NCBI GenBank assembly: GCA_040289115.1
Contig: PSKS01000006.1
Coordinates: 19,286-83,285, forward strand
Direction of reading: 5' to 3'
DNA: 64,000 nt
DNA from: JAUQQI01 sp040289115
GTDB taxonomy: Bacteria; Chloroflexota; Dehalococcoidia; JAUQQI01
Positions 49,327-58,442 of this stretch are shown here, one piece after another (position 1 is the first letter of the stretch; every line of letters begins with the position of its first letter). The notes under the pieces are model-generated. The model was given only the letters and a program-made list of their open reading frames with translations, was not told where the DNA came from and made no database searches. The position numbers and the translations under genes are program-made.

Positions 49327-50211
49327 ATGGGCCAGCTTCCGCAGGTGGTTGTAGCCGGCCTGATGATGGGGGCCCTCTACGCCCTGATGGCCGTGGGGAT
49401 CACGTTTATCTACAGCCTGATGAAGATGATCAACTGGGGCATGGGCGAGTTTTACATGCTGGGAAGCTACGCCCAGCTCGTGCTGATAACCCTCCTGCTT
49501 GGCCCCAGCCTCTGGTTCCTGGGCGTCCCCCTCGCCATGGTTGGGGTTTTCCTGCTGGGCCTGGCCATCCAGAAGGGCCTGCTGGCCCCCATGTTCGGGC
49601 CGGAGGCGGAGCGCCGGGACGAGTACGCCACCATCGTCACCATCGCCCTGTCCGTTCTGATTCAGAACCTGGTCACCATCCTGGCCGGGCCCTACCAGTG
49701 GTCGCCACCGGAATACCTGCCGCTGGTAACCATCGGGGGCATATCGGTTAACGGCAGCCGGTTGGCTGCCGCCGCCGGGGCCCTCGTCATTCTGGGGGCC
49801 TTTTACTTCCTCGTACGCCGGACCTGGCTTGGGCTGGCCTTCCTGGGGGCGGCCCAGAACCGGGTGGGGGCGGAGGTGGCGGGGGTCGACGTCCGGCGGC
49901 TGGATGGCCTGGCGTTTGGGATTGGGGTCGCCTTGGCCGCGGCCGCCGGGGCGCTCCTGGCCCCGGTATTCCTGGTCTATCCCACCAATGGGGCCGTAAG
50001 TACCGTAAAGGGCTTTGAAATCATCGTGATCGGTGGCCTCGGATCCCTGACGGGCAGTGTGGTGGCCGCGTTCCTCCTAGGGTTGGTGGAAAGTTTCGGG
50101 TCCGTCTTTATATCCCCCGCCTACCAGGACCTTTACGGATTTGTCTTCCTAATTGCCATGCTTTTCCTGCGGCCCCAGGGCCTATTCGGCGAGCGGGAGC
50201 GGCGGGTCTAA
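49327..50211 (+). CDS. livH: Branched-chain amino acid-type ABC transporter permease LivH
   Basis: The 294-residue protein has about eight membrane helices. The start GLMMGALYALMAVGITFIYS, then MKMINWGMGEFYMLGSYAQL and GFEIIVIGGLGSLTGSVVAA near residue 225, is standard for LivH. It forms the translocation channel with LivM. ATG 49327 follows the binding-protein gene after 6 bases. Confidence 0.93.
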   Translation: MGQLPQVVVAGLMMGALYALMAVGITFIYSLMKMINWGMGEFYMLGSYAQLVLITLLLGPSLWFLGVPLAMVGVFLLGLAIQKGLLAPMFGPEAERRDEYATIVTIALSVLIQNLVTILAGPYQWSPPEYLPLVTIGGISVNGSRLAAAAGALVILGAFYFLVRRTWLGLAFLGAAQNRVGAEVAGVDVRRLDGLAFGIGVALAAAAGALLAPVFLVYPTNGAVSTVKGFEIIVIGGLGSLTGSVVAAFLLGLVESFGSVFISPAYQDLYGFVFLIAMLFLRPQGLFGERERRV

Positions 50212-50212
50212 G

Positions 50213-51214
50213 GTGGGCGAGCTTCGGGAGGTGGGGACCGCACCGGTGCCTGGACCTGCCGCCGCCCTAATCGGCCGTATCGGGCCGGCGGCCCGGCGGA
50301 GTTGGGTGGTCCTGCCGGCTGCCCTCGCCCTGGCGGCTCCCCTCTTGTTGAGTTCATACGGCGTCCACGTCGCGATTGTCGCCCTCTATTACGCCGTCCT
50401 GGGCGCCTCCTGGAACCTGGTCGCCGGCTACACCGGCCAATTCTCCCTGGCCCACCACGCCTTTGCCGGCCTTGGGGCCTACGCCTCGGCTGGAGCAGTG
50501 CTAGCTCTGGGGTTCCCCGTCTGGGCCGGTATCGTGGTGGGCACTCTGGCCGCGGCCCTGAGCGGCTACCTACTGGGCGGCCTAACCCTCCGGATGCGGG
50601 GAATCTATTTGGCCATCACCACCTGGGCCTTTGCCGAATCCTTCCGGATTCTCCTCGCGGTGAACTACCAGGTAACCCGGGGTGATATGGGGCTCATCGT
50701 GCCCCTGCTCATGGGGACCCTCGACCCGGTTCCCAACTATTACGTGTTTGTCGGCCTCACGGCCGGGGTGCTGCTTCTTTCGGCCGCGGTGTTAAGGTCC
50801 AAGGTCGGCCTGCGCATTCGGGCCATCCGGGATGACGAGGAGGCGGCCGCCGTGCGGGGCATTGATGTGGTGCGCTGGAAGAAGTTCGTCTTCACCCTGA
50901 GTGCCGCCATCGCCGGCCTGACTGGAGCCGTCTACGGCCACTATATCGGCCTGCTCGCCCCATCCCAAGTTCGGTTTACCGAGATGGCCTTCATCATCAT
51001 CTCGGTTGTCCTGGGCGGATTTCGGTCCTTCTGGGGACCGGTGGTAGGGGCGGTGGTGGCCGAGGGCCTGGCCGAGGCTCTGCGCCTTTCCGGGGAGGTC
51101 CGGATGGTGCTGTTCGGGTTCTTCGTTATCGTGCTGATGCGGGCCTACCCGGCCGGTCTTGTCGGACTGGTCGCGGCCCTGGGCCAGAGGCTCGGCCCCC
51201 GGCCCAAACCCTAA
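50213..51214 (+). CDS. livM: Branched-chain amino acid-type ABC transporter permease LivM
   Basis: The 333-residue protein has multiple membrane helices. YAVLGASWNLVAGYTGQFSL near residue 60, LRMRGIYLAITTWAFAESF, IRDDEEAAAVRGIDVVRWKK near 225, and FIIISVVLGGFRSFWGPVVG are LivM hallmarks. GTG 50213, one base after livH, is preferred over an in-frame ATG at 50153 inside livH. Its TAA shares bases with the TAG of the convergent UPF0182 gene. Confidence 0.92.
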   Translation: MGELREVGTAPVPGPAAALIGRIGPAARRSWVVLPAALALAAPLLLSSYGVHVAIVALYYAVLGASWNLVAGYTGQFSLAHHAFAGLGAYASAGAVLALGFPVWAGIVVGTLAAALSGYLLGGLTLRMRGIYLAITTWAFAESFRILLAVNYQVTRGDMGLIVPLLMGTLDPVPNYYVFVGLTAGVLLLSAAVLRSKVGLRIRAIRDDEEAAAVRGIDVVRWKKFVFTLSAAIAGLTGAVYGHYIGLLAPSQVRFTEMAFIIISVVLGGFRSFWGPVVGAVVAEGLAEALRLSGEVRMVLFGFFVIVLMRAYPAGLVGLVAALGQRLGPRPKP

Positions 51215-53976
51215 CGGGGACCCGTTTCTTCGACCAGGCGGTTGAGGATGGCCTCTAGGTTTTTAAGGGCCTCGCCGTAGCCGGCCCAGTCCCCCTGACG
51301 CAGCCTTTCCAGGGCCCGGTCGTAGGCCTCCTTGGCCTGCCGAGCCAGGTCGGCCACCGTCCGGGTGGCCGTCGGCGGGCTCGGGCCTGGGGGCTGGGTT
51401 GGGATGGGCAGGCCGACCACCCGGGCCAGGGCCTCGTCCAGGGTCACCTCCATCGCCAGCCGGTCCCCCACCGCCACCACCACCCGCTTAAGCTCCGGAA
51501 TCTGACCCCGCTCGGCCTGCAGGTAAATCGGCTCCACGTAGATCACGGACCGGTTTATGGGGATCACCAGCATGTTCCCTCGGATGACGTCCGAGCCGGC
51601 CTGGCTCCAGAGGGTGAACTGGGCTGAAATCTGCGGGTCCTGGTCGATTCGGGCCCCGACCTGGATGGGCCCGAAAACCAGCTTCTCTTTCGAAAATTTA
51701 TAAACCACCATGTCCCCGTAGGCCGGGGCATCGGAGCGGGCCGCAAGCCAGGCGATCATGTTGGGCCGCCGGGCGGCCACAAAGGGCTGCATTAAGATAA
51801 ACTCTTCCTGGGCCTCCCCGGGGAGCCGCATGATCACATAATAGGGCTGGACATCCACCACCTCACGCCGGGGGCCGAAAAGCTCCTTCGGAATCTCCCA
51901 GAGGTCCTCCCGGTTGTAAAAGACCGTCGGGTCCGTCATGTGGTAAAGCCGGTAAAGCTCGGCCTGGGCCCGAAATAGGTCCTCGGGATACCGGAAGTGA
52001 CGGCGGATGCTTTCCGGGGCCCGGTCCGCCGGGACGAAGAGCTCCGGAAAGACCTTCCGGTAAACCCGGATCAGCGGGTCCTGGGGGTCGAAGACGTAGA
52101 GGGTGACCGTTCCGTCGTAGGCGTCCACTACGGCCTTAACCGAATTCCGAATGTAGTTAAAGCTGGCCGTTCGGGTCCGGTACAGCTGGGCGTGGGGGAA
52201 GTAACCGCTGGTGGTGTAGCCGTCCACGACCCAGACCAGGCGGCCGTCGGCGATAACGATATACGGGTCGGAATCGAAAGTCAGAAACGGGGCGATGGTT
52301 TCAAGCCGCTCCCGGATGTTTCGGCGGAAAAGCACCCGGCTCTGGTCGGTTATGAAGTTGCTCAGGAGGATGTTCGGGTCGCCGAAAAACCAGGCAAAGG
52401 CCGCCCGTCGGACCCAGGAGTCCAGCCGAATACCCCCGCGGCCAGCGTACTCGGAATAGACGTTTTCGTCGCCCCGGGGGTAATCAAATTCGGCCGCCAG
52501 GGTGTTGACGATTACGTAGTTGCGGGTACGCTCCCCGTGGTAGATCTCCGGCCGCGCCACGGGGATTAGCCCCGAAGGCGGTATGTCCTTGATAAAGAAC
52601 CGGGGCAGACCTTCCGGCCCCGCCTCGTTCACCGGGCTCATAACCACCCCGTAGCCGTGTGTGAAAACCAGGTGCCGGTTTTGCCAGGTGTTGGCCTCGG
52701 CCGGCAGCTGGTCGGAAAGCTCCCGGGCCGAAATGAGCACCTGCCGGTACCTTCCCCCGACCACGTAGCGGTCGATGTCGACATCGACGAACTCATAGTA
52801 GGGGCGGATGCTCTGGAGCTGCTGGTAAACCGTCAGGGTCGGCCGCCAGTCCCACAGCCGGACGTTCTCCAGGGTGGCCCGGTTCTGCTGGACCTTTTCG
52901 GGGGTGAGCTGCTCGTCGGTCTCGTAGGGGACCTCCCGGATGCGGTCAAGGCCGAAGGCCAGCCGGGTCATCCGGATGGTGTTCTCGATATACGGCCGCT
53001 CCTTGGCCAGCTCGGTGGGCCGCACCTCGAACTGCTGGACCAGGCTTGGGATGATGGCCCCGCCGACGACGGCGGCCACTACCCACACCCCCACCCCAAT
53101 GGTCGCCGGCTTAAGCCCAACGAAGGGAACGGCAAAGAGGCTTAAGGCCAGGAGGATGCTGAGGACCGTAAGTACCCGGAAGGCCGGAAGCTGGGCGTTG
53201 ACGTCGGCGTAGCTGGCTCCGGGCACCACCCCCCGGGTGGAGTATACAACCTCATAGCCTAAGACCACGTAGTTGGCGGCCAGGGTCAGGGCCAGAAAGC
53301 CCCCAAGGAAGGCCAGGTGGGCCACCACCGCCCCCGGAACCACCACCTTCCCCGTCCACCCCTCCTCGGCCGAGAGGTTGATAAGGTAATAAATCCCGGT
53401 GCCGATCAGGCTGATGATAAAGAGGGCAAGGAAGGCCGAGACCACAAACCGGAGGAGGGGCAGGGTGAAGAGATAAAAGCCAACCTCCTGGCCCAGGATC
53501 GGCTCCGTCAGGCCGAAGGGTTCGGCGTTGAGCCACTGCAGAAAGGTGAGCCAGCGGCCGGCGGCCAGACCCCCAAAGATGAGGCTCCCACCGGCCACCA
53601 TCCCCAGGACCACCGGTCGGGGTATGACCGGGCCGGCTACCTCCCGAAAAACGGCCCCAAAGCCGGGCCGCCGGGCCACGATTCGGGCGGCCACCAACAG
53701 GTTCGCCCCGAAGACGGCCACGGCCACCAGGGTACCCCCGAGGAAGGCCATGGCCTGGGCCGAGACCCGGGTTAGGTAGGCCGAGACGAAACCTAAAGAG
53801 TCGAACCAAAGGTACTCAACGTAAAGTTCGGTGGCGATAACCCCGAGGGCAAAGAGGGCGGCCAGTCCGAAACCAGCCCAAAGCACCAGTCCCACCCCAC
53901 AGCCCGACTGACGCCGGGGCCGCCGGCCCCTGGCCAGCCGATCCCAATCGATTTCGGCGAAGGGGTCCCTGGCCAC
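51211..53976 (-). CDS. UPF0182 family membrane protein
   Basis: The 921-residue protein has seven or so membrane helices in the first 330 residues and a large domain outside the membrane. Blocks typical of UPF0182 include WFDSLGFVSAYLTRVSAQAM near residue 55, RPYIENTIRMTRLAFGLD near 355, VFTHGYGVVMSPVNEAGPEG near 440, IYHGERTRNYVIVNT, and LWEIPKELF with YYVIMRLPGEAQEEFILMQP. Function is unknown. GTG 53976 is favoured because an extension to 54084 lies within argB and lacks family residues. The last 70 residues are helical and charged. Confidence 0.92.
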   Translation of the reverse strand: MARDPFAEIDWDRLARGRRPRRQSGCGVGLVLWAGFGLAALFALGVIATELYVEYLWFDSLGFVSAYLTRVSAQAMAFLGGTLVAVAVFGANLLVAARIVARRPGFGAVFREVAGPVIPRPVVLGMVAGGSLIFGGLAAGRWLTFLQWLNAEPFGLTEPILGQEVGFYLFTLPLLRFVVSAFLALFIISLIGTGIYYLINLSAEEGWTGKVVVPGAVVAHLAFLGGFLALTLAANYVVLGYEVVYSTRGVVPGASYADVNAQLPAFRVLTVLSILLALSLFAVPFVGLKPATIGVGVWVVAAVVGGAIIPSLVQQFEVRPTELAKERPYIENTIRMTRLAFGLDRIREVPYETDEQLTPEKVQQNRATLENVRLWDWRPTLTVYQQLQSIRPYYEFVDVDIDRYVVGGRYRQVLISARELSDQLPAEANTWQNRHLVFTHGYGVVMSPVNEAGPEGLPRFFIKDIPPSGLIPVARPEIYHGERTRNYVIVNTLAAEFDYPRGDENVYSEYAGRGGIRLDSWVRRAAFAWFFGDPNILLSNFITDQSRVLFRRNIRERLETIAPFLTFDSDPYIVIADGRLVWVVDGYTTSGYFPHAQLYRTRTASFNYIRNSVKAVVDAYDGTVTLYVFDPQDPLIRVYRKVFPELFVPADRAPESIRRHFRYPEDLFRAQAELYRLYHMTDPTVFYNREDLWEIPKELFGPRREVVDVQPYYVIMRLPGEAQEEFILMQPFVAARRPNMIAWLAARSDAPAYGDMVVYKFSKEKLVFGPIQVGARIDQDPQISAQFTLWSQAGSDVIRGNMLVIPINRSVIYVEPIYLQAERGQIPELKRVVVAVGDRLAMEVTLDEALARVVGLPIPTQPPGPSPPTATRTVADLARQAKEAYDRALERLRQGDWAGYGEALKNLEAILNRLVEETGPR

Positions 53977-54007
53977 ACCAATCTCTCTTTGCCGGCGTTC
54001 CGGGCCG

Positions 54008-54808
54008 TCAGCCGGACCGGAAAACGGTGCCCGCCACGCCCTCCCCGCTGAACAGCCGGCGCAAACTGCCGGGGACGGCCCCATCCACCACCCAGGCCGT
54101 GCCCCCGGCCGCCACCGCCCGGAGGCAGGCCCCGACCTTCGGGATCATCCCCCCGCTGGCCACCCCACCCTCCACCAGGGCCATCGCCTGGGCCGGCGTG
54201 AGCTCTGGCACCGTCCGGCCCGCGCCGTCCAGGACCCCCGGGGTATCGGTGAGGAGAACCAGGTCAGCCCCGAGGGCGGCCGCCAGTTCCCCGGCCACCG
54301 TGTCAGCGTTGAGGTTAAGACAGACCGGCCGAAAGCCGCCAGCAGTAGGCTCCAGGTAAAGGCCAATGGGGGCCACCACCGGCAGGTAGCCGGCCCCAAG
54401 CAGCCGGTCGAGAAGGCCCAAGTCGATCCCTTGCACCCGGCCCACCAGCCCCAGCTCCGGGTCGGCCGGGCTGGCCCGGATAAGCCCGCCGTCCACCCCT
54501 GCCAGACCCACAGCCTTCACTCCCAGGGCCTGTAGGCTGGCTACCAGCTGCTTGTTCACCAGGCCGGCCAGGACGGCCATTGCGACTTCCAGGCTGGGGC
54601 CGTCGGTGACCCGAAGTCCCCGAACGAAGCGGGGCTCCAGCCCGAGGCGCCGCTGCCAGTCGCTGATGAGGGGACCGCCCCCGTGGACCAGGACGAGCCG
54701 GACGGGCTGATGCCCGAGCCAGGCCAGGTCGGCCAGGGTGGTATCCTCCGCGCCCAGGGTGCTGCCGCCGACCTTTATCACCAGCGGCCGGGTGCCAGGG
54801 CTAACCAT
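54008..54808 (-). CDS. argB: Acetylglutamate kinase ArgB
   Basis: The enzyme phosphorylates N-acetylglutamate in arginine synthesis. The 266 residues show LVIKVGGSTL at the start, LVLVHGGGPLISDWQRRLG near residue 38, RFVRGLRVTDGPSLEVAM, VCLNLNADTVAGELAAALGA, LLTDTPGVLD near 187 and SGGMIPKVGACLRAV near 220. It is slightly shorter than typical (about 290). LysZ-type enzymes for LysW-linked pathways are similar, but the argC and argJ neighbours support ArgB. It is last in the argC-argJ-argB order. Confidence 0.92.
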   Translation of the reverse strand: MVSPGTRPLVIKVGGSTLGAEDTTLADLAWLGHQPVRLVLVHGGGPLISDWQRRLGLEPRFVRGLRVTDGPSLEVAMAVLAGLVNKQLVASLQALGVKAVGLAGVDGGLIRASPADPELGLVGRVQGIDLGLLDRLLGAGYLPVVAPIGLYLEPTAGGFRPVCLNLNADTVAGELAAALGADLVLLTDTPGVLDGAGRTVPELTPAQAMALVEGGVASGGMIPKVGACLRAVAAGGTAWVVDGAVPGSLRRLFSGEGVAGTVFRSG

Positions 54809-54821
54809 CTAAGACCTGCCC

Positions 54822-56045
54822 CTACGTAGTATACACGCTGTTGAGGCGAACATATTCCTCGGTAAGGTCCGAAGACCAGGCGGTGGCCTGGTAAGGCCCC
54901 AGGTTAAGGTCCACGGTAATCTCCACCTCGGCCAAAGCCAGGTACCTGCGGGCGGCCTCCCGGTCGAAGGGGACCGGCCGACCTTCCTGGAAGAGGGTGA
55001 ACTCCCCCAGCCTGATGACCAGGCGGCCCTCGTCGACGTCTGCGCCGCTGGCCCCAAGGGCGGCCACCACCCGACCCCAGTTGGGGTCCCGGCCGTGAAT
55101 GGCAGCCTTTAAGGACACCGAGCTGGCAACGGCCCGGGAAGCCTGCCGGGCTTGGGCCAAGGAGGTGGCACCCCGCACCGTTACCTGAATCAGGTGCTGG
55201 GCCCCCTCCCCATCCCGCACGATCTCCTTCGCCAGGCAAAGGCACACTTCCCCCAAGGCGGCCCGAAAGGCCCCGGCCAGGGGGTTGTCGGGGCCGACCG
55301 GTCCTAACCCCGACCGCCCATTGGCCAGCAAAAAGACCGTGTCGCTGGTGCTCATGTCCCCGTCAACGTCGATCTGGTTGAAGGTTACCGCCACGGCCTC
55401 CCGGAGGCACCCCTGTAAGAAGGCTGGCTCCACGGCCAGGTCGGTGGTTATGAAGGCGAGCATGGTGGCCATGTTGGGGTGGATCATCCCGGCCCCCTTG
55501 GCCGCCCCCCCGATCCGGAAGCTGCCGGCGCCGGTCCAGACCTCGAAGGCCACCTCTTTGGTTCGGGAATCGGTGGTGGTGATGGCCTTAGCAAAGTCGG
55601 CCCCGCCTTCCCGGGTCAACCTGATGGCGGGGACGGCCGCCCGGATCCGGTCCATCGGAAGCTGGGTGCCGATTACGCCGGTGCTGGCGACCAGCACCTC
55701 CATCGGGTCGATGCCCAGCTTCTGGGCGGCCAGCTGGGTCATCTCCAGGGCGTTGTGAAGGCCCTCTTCGCCGGTGGCCACGTTAGCGCAGCCACTGTTG
55801 ACGATGACGGCCCGCACCGGCCGGCCAATCCTGGCCCGGGAAACCTTGACGGGCTGGCCCGGAATCCGGCTGGTGGTGAAGGTCCCGGCCGAATCGGCCT
55901 GGGCCTCGCTGTAAAGCAGGCCCAAGTCTAGCTTAAAGGCCGCATGCTCCCCTTTAATGCCGGCGTAAGTGGCCCCGGCCAGAAAGCCGGCGGCCGCCGT
56001 TACCCCCCACCCCGGCAACCTTTCGAGCCTGAACGTTTCAGTCAT
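54822..56045 (-). CDS. argJ: Bifunctional glutamate N-acetyltransferase ArgJ
   Basis: ArgJ transfers acetyl from N-acetylornithine to glutamate, and in bifunctional forms also uses acetyl-CoA. The 407-residue precursor self-cleaves before Thr in KGAGMIHPNMATMLAFITTD (near residue 190). Other blocks are VNSGCANVATGEEGL, FNQIDVDGDMSTSDTVFLLA and AAIHGRDPNWGRVVAALGAS. It follows argC by 16 bases and precedes argB by 13. Because ArgJ recycles acetyl groups, a separate ArgA or ArgE may be dispensable. Confidence 0.95.
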   Translation of the reverse strand: MTETFRLERLPGWGVTAAAGFLAGATYAGIKGEHAAFKLDLGLLYSEAQADSAGTFTTSRIPGQPVKVSRARIGRPVRAVIVNSGCANVATGEEGLHNALEMTQLAAQKLGIDPMEVLVASTGVIGTQLPMDRIRAAVPAIRLTREGGADFAKAITTTDSRTKEVAFEVWTGAGSFRIGGAAKGAGMIHPNMATMLAFITTDLAVEPAFLQGCLREAVAVTFNQIDVDGDMSTSDTVFLLANGRSGLGPVGPDNPLAGAFRAALGEVCLCLAKEIVRDGEGAQHLIQVTVRGATSLAQARQASRAVASSVSLKAAIHGRDPNWGRVVAALGASGADVDEGRLVIRLGEFTLFQEGRPVPFDREAARRYLALAEVEITVDLNLGPYQATAWSSDLTEEYVRLNSVYTT

Positions 56046-56061
56046 GGCTTCCTCCAGTCTT

Positions 56062-57093
56062 TCAAGGGTAAAGGGCGACCTGCTCCAAGCCCAACGTCTC
56101 CGGAAAGCCGAACATCACGTTCATGTTCTGGACTGCCTGGCCGGCCGCCCCCTTCACCAGGTTGTCCAGACAGGACACGACGATGAATCGGTTCGTCCGG
56201 TGGTCGACACAGGGGTAGACGATGCAGTCGTTGTTGCCCAGGGTGTGCTTGGTCTGGGGCGGTGTTGAGGCGACCTTAACAAAGGGCTCCCGGCCATAGT
56301 AATCTAAATAGAGCTCCCGCAGGCGGCGGTTGGCCGCCGCCGGGTCGCCCAGGTTCTGCTTTAAGGGGGCGTAGCAGGTGGCCAGGATGCCCCGGGTCAT
56401 GGGGATGAGGTGGGGCACGAAGGTCACAGCCAGGTTCGGTCCGGCCACCGGCTCCAGCTCCTGAAGGATCTCGGGCAGGTGGCGGTGGCCCTTGAGGCCG
56501 TAAGCCTGGACGTTTTCGTTCACTTCCGAGAAATGGGTAAAAAGGCTCAGGCTCCGCCCCGCCCCGGAAACCCCCGATTTGGCGTCGGCGATAATCTGCC
56601 CGTCGATGACCCCCTCTTTTAGGGCCGGGTAAAGCCCCAGGATGATGCAGGTGGGGTAACAGCCAGGATTGGCCACCAGCCGGGCTGAGGCGACCTCGGC
56701 CCGGTGGAGCTCGGTCAGACCGTAAACAGCCTCTTCCAGAAGCTTGGGGGCCGGGTGGGGGGTCTCGTACCACTCCTCGTAGGTCTGGGGCGAGCGGAGC
56801 CGGAAGTCGGCGCTGATATCCACCACCCGGATGCCCCGCCTCACCAGGGGGGCCACGGCCTCGGCGCTCACCTTGTGGGGAAGGGCCGAAACCACGAAGT
56901 CCACGTCGTCCCCCAACTCCGGTTCGATGGTAAGGTCTAGTTCGGCCAGATGTGGGAAGACGTCCCCCAGCTTCTGGCCGGCGGCGCTTCGGCCGGTTAC
57001 GGAAGTTATCCGCACCTCCGGGTGGCGCATTAAAATCCGCACGGTCTCTGACCCGGCATAGCCGGTAACGTTGAGGATGCCGACTTTTAACAT
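56062..57093 (-). CDS. argC: N-acetyl-gamma-glutamyl-phosphate reductase ArgC
   Basis: The 343-residue NADP enzyme reduces N-acetylglutamyl phosphate. The catalytic Cys lies in LVANPGCYPTCIILGLYPAL (near residue 147). SAEAVAPLVRRGIRVVDIS, DAKSGVSGAGRS and HRHLPEILQEL are typical, and the dinucleotide motif reads GILNVTGYAGSETVRIL, with Asn where most relatives have Gly-Ala. ATG 57093 has GGGAGGT upstream; a preceding TTG would add one residue. It follows the M24 peptidase gene by 5 bases, so the peptidase and arg genes are one unit. Confidence 0.94.
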   Translation of the reverse strand: MLKVGILNVTGYAGSETVRILMRHPEVRITSVTGRSAAGQKLGDVFPHLAELDLTIEPELGDDVDFVVSALPHKVSAEAVAPLVRRGIRVVDISADFRLRSPQTYEEWYETPHPAPKLLEEAVYGLTELHRAEVASARLVANPGCYPTCIILGLYPALKEGVIDGQIIADAKSGVSGAGRSLSLFTHFSEVNENVQAYGLKGHRHLPEILQELEPVAGPNLAVTFVPHLIPMTRGILATCYAPLKQNLGDPAAANRRLRELYLDYYGREPFVKVASTPPQTKHTLGNNDCIVYPCVDHRTNRFIVVSCLDNLVKGAAGQAVQNMNVMFGFPETLGLEQVALYP

Positions 57094-57098
57094 CAATA

Positions 57099-58250
57099 TT
57101 ACCTCCCGATAAGGACGATCTCTTCCTGGACCGGGGTGGTCACCTCCGGGCCGTGGGGTCCCAGGTAAACGTTTATCTCCGAGCGAACCCCAAAGTCGTC
57201 GAAGTAGAGGCCCGGCTCAATCGTAAACCCGAGGCCGGGAATCAGGGCCCTGGTGTCGTGGGTTTCGTAATCGTCGAGGTTGGCCCCCTTACCGTGGACC
57301 TCCCGGCCCAGGCTGTGGCCCAGGCGGTGGATAAAACTGGCCCCAAAACCCCGCTCAGCCACCAGGTTCCGGGCCACCCGGTCCACCTCCCACCCCTCAA
57401 CCCGGCGCCCCGCTTCCCACGCCTCATGTAAAAACTTGAGGGCCAGGTCCCGGGCGGCCCGGACCAGGTCGAACGCCTCCCGGTACCGGGCCGGAACCTC
57501 TCGGCCGGCATACCCAACCCAGGTGATGTCGGCGTAGACCCCACCCGGCCGCCGGGCCCAGAGGTCGATGAGCACCCAGTCCCCGGCCGATACCGTCGCC
57601 CCGGGCCCCATCGGCTCGTAATGGGGATCGGCCGAATGGGCGTTGACCGAAACGTTGGGACCGGAATCCGATTCCAGGCCGGCCGCCCCAAACCCCTCCC
57701 GGATGAACCCTGCCACATCCCCCTCGGTGACCCGACCCAAGTTTTCACCGATGAATTCAAAGGCCCGAAGCACGATCCGGCCCAGCTCCCTGGCGGCCAG
57801 ACGGTGTTCAGCCAGGTCCGCTTCTGTCCAGCGGGCAAAAAGTTCTTGGTAAAGGTCGGCCGATGGCAGGATTTCAAAGCCCAGGGAAGTCAGAAACTCG
57901 AAGGTCCCGGCATCCACGTAAGACATGGTGGGGAGCGCCCCGCCCGGCGAATACTCCATCAAGACCCGACGCCCGCCGGGAAAGAGGCCCGAAAGGGCGT
58001 CCACCAGCTCCGCCCGGTTGCGATAAACCCACCGCTCCAGGCCGGCGAACCCTCTGGCATCCACCTGGTGGACCACCAGGACCGGCTCCCCCTCGGCCCT
58101 GAAGGCCAAAAAGACCCGGCGGGTGCCGCCGGTCCGACCCATCAGCTCGGCGAAGACCGGGTTAAGCCCCCGGAAGTCGTAAACCAGCCAGCCGGCAAGG
58201 CCCCGTTCGGAAAGATAAGCCCGGATTCGGGCGGTTACTTGCGGGTCCAA
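57099..58250 (-). CDS. M24 family Xaa-Pro peptidase-like protein
   Basis: The 383-residue protein has a creatinase N-domain (LAGWLVYDFRGLNPVFAELM) and a pita-bread M24 domain. Likely metal ligands are Asp in GDWVLIDLWARRPGGVYADI (near residue 227), His in SFIHRLGHSLGREVHG (near 310), and Glu in LGFTIEPGLYFDDFGVRSEI (near 350). Such enzymes remove N-terminal residues next to proline. The start is a TTG at 58250, the first in-frame start after the divergent promoter; CCGGAG lies upstream. It leads the arg genes, possibly by chance. Confidence 0.88.
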   Translation of the reverse strand: MDPQVTARIRAYLSERGLAGWLVYDFRGLNPVFAELMGRTGGTRRVFLAFRAEGEPVLVVHQVDARGFAGLERWVYRNRAELVDALSGLFPGGRRVLMEYSPGGALPTMSYVDAGTFEFLTSLGFEILPSADLYQELFARWTEADLAEHRLAARELGRIVLRAFEFIGENLGRVTEGDVAGFIREGFGAAGLESDSGPNVSVNAHSADPHYEPMGPGATVSAGDWVLIDLWARRPGGVYADITWVGYAGREVPARYREAFDLVRAARDLALKFLHEAWEAGRRVEGWEVDRVARNLVAERGFGASFIHRLGHSLGREVHGKGANLDDYETHDTRALIPGLGFTIEPGLYFDDFGVRSEINVYLGPHGPEVTTPVQEEIVLIGR

Positions 58251-58387
58251 GGGCGGACTCCGGGTGCGGGCTGGGGCGGGCTATGCCGCCCCCCAGGGAT
58301 GAGATTTAGACCTGGTAGGGTCGTCCCAAAGGGCACTCCTGAAGGCTCGGGTTAAGGGCCGGGCCGAAAGAACGGGCTTACAATGGG

Positions 58388-58416
58388 ATGATATAATACC
58401 CGCGGATATCTGTCAA
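58388..58416 (-). promoter_or_regulatory. Promoter of the M24 peptidase-arg unit
   Basis: On the minus strand TTGACA (58411-58416), a 17-base spacer and TATCAT (58388-58393), near consensus. Its -10 overlaps the -10 of the rightward glyS promoter by two bases. Confidence 0.7.
58389..58397 (+). promoter_or_regulatory. Extended -10 promoter of glyS
   Basis: TGA TATAAT (58389-58397) is an extended -10 element 46 bases before ATG 58443. No good -35 is visible. It overlaps the divergent promoter at 58388-58416. Confidence 0.6.
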
Positions 58417-58442
58417 TTTGCCCAAAAAAGCAGGGCCGCCCG

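Noticed and set aside
54808..56045. ArgJ or ArgB as part of a LysW-type lysine pathway
   Set aside because: No LysW, LysX or LysY genes are present, and argC, argJ and argB motifs are the usual arginine type.
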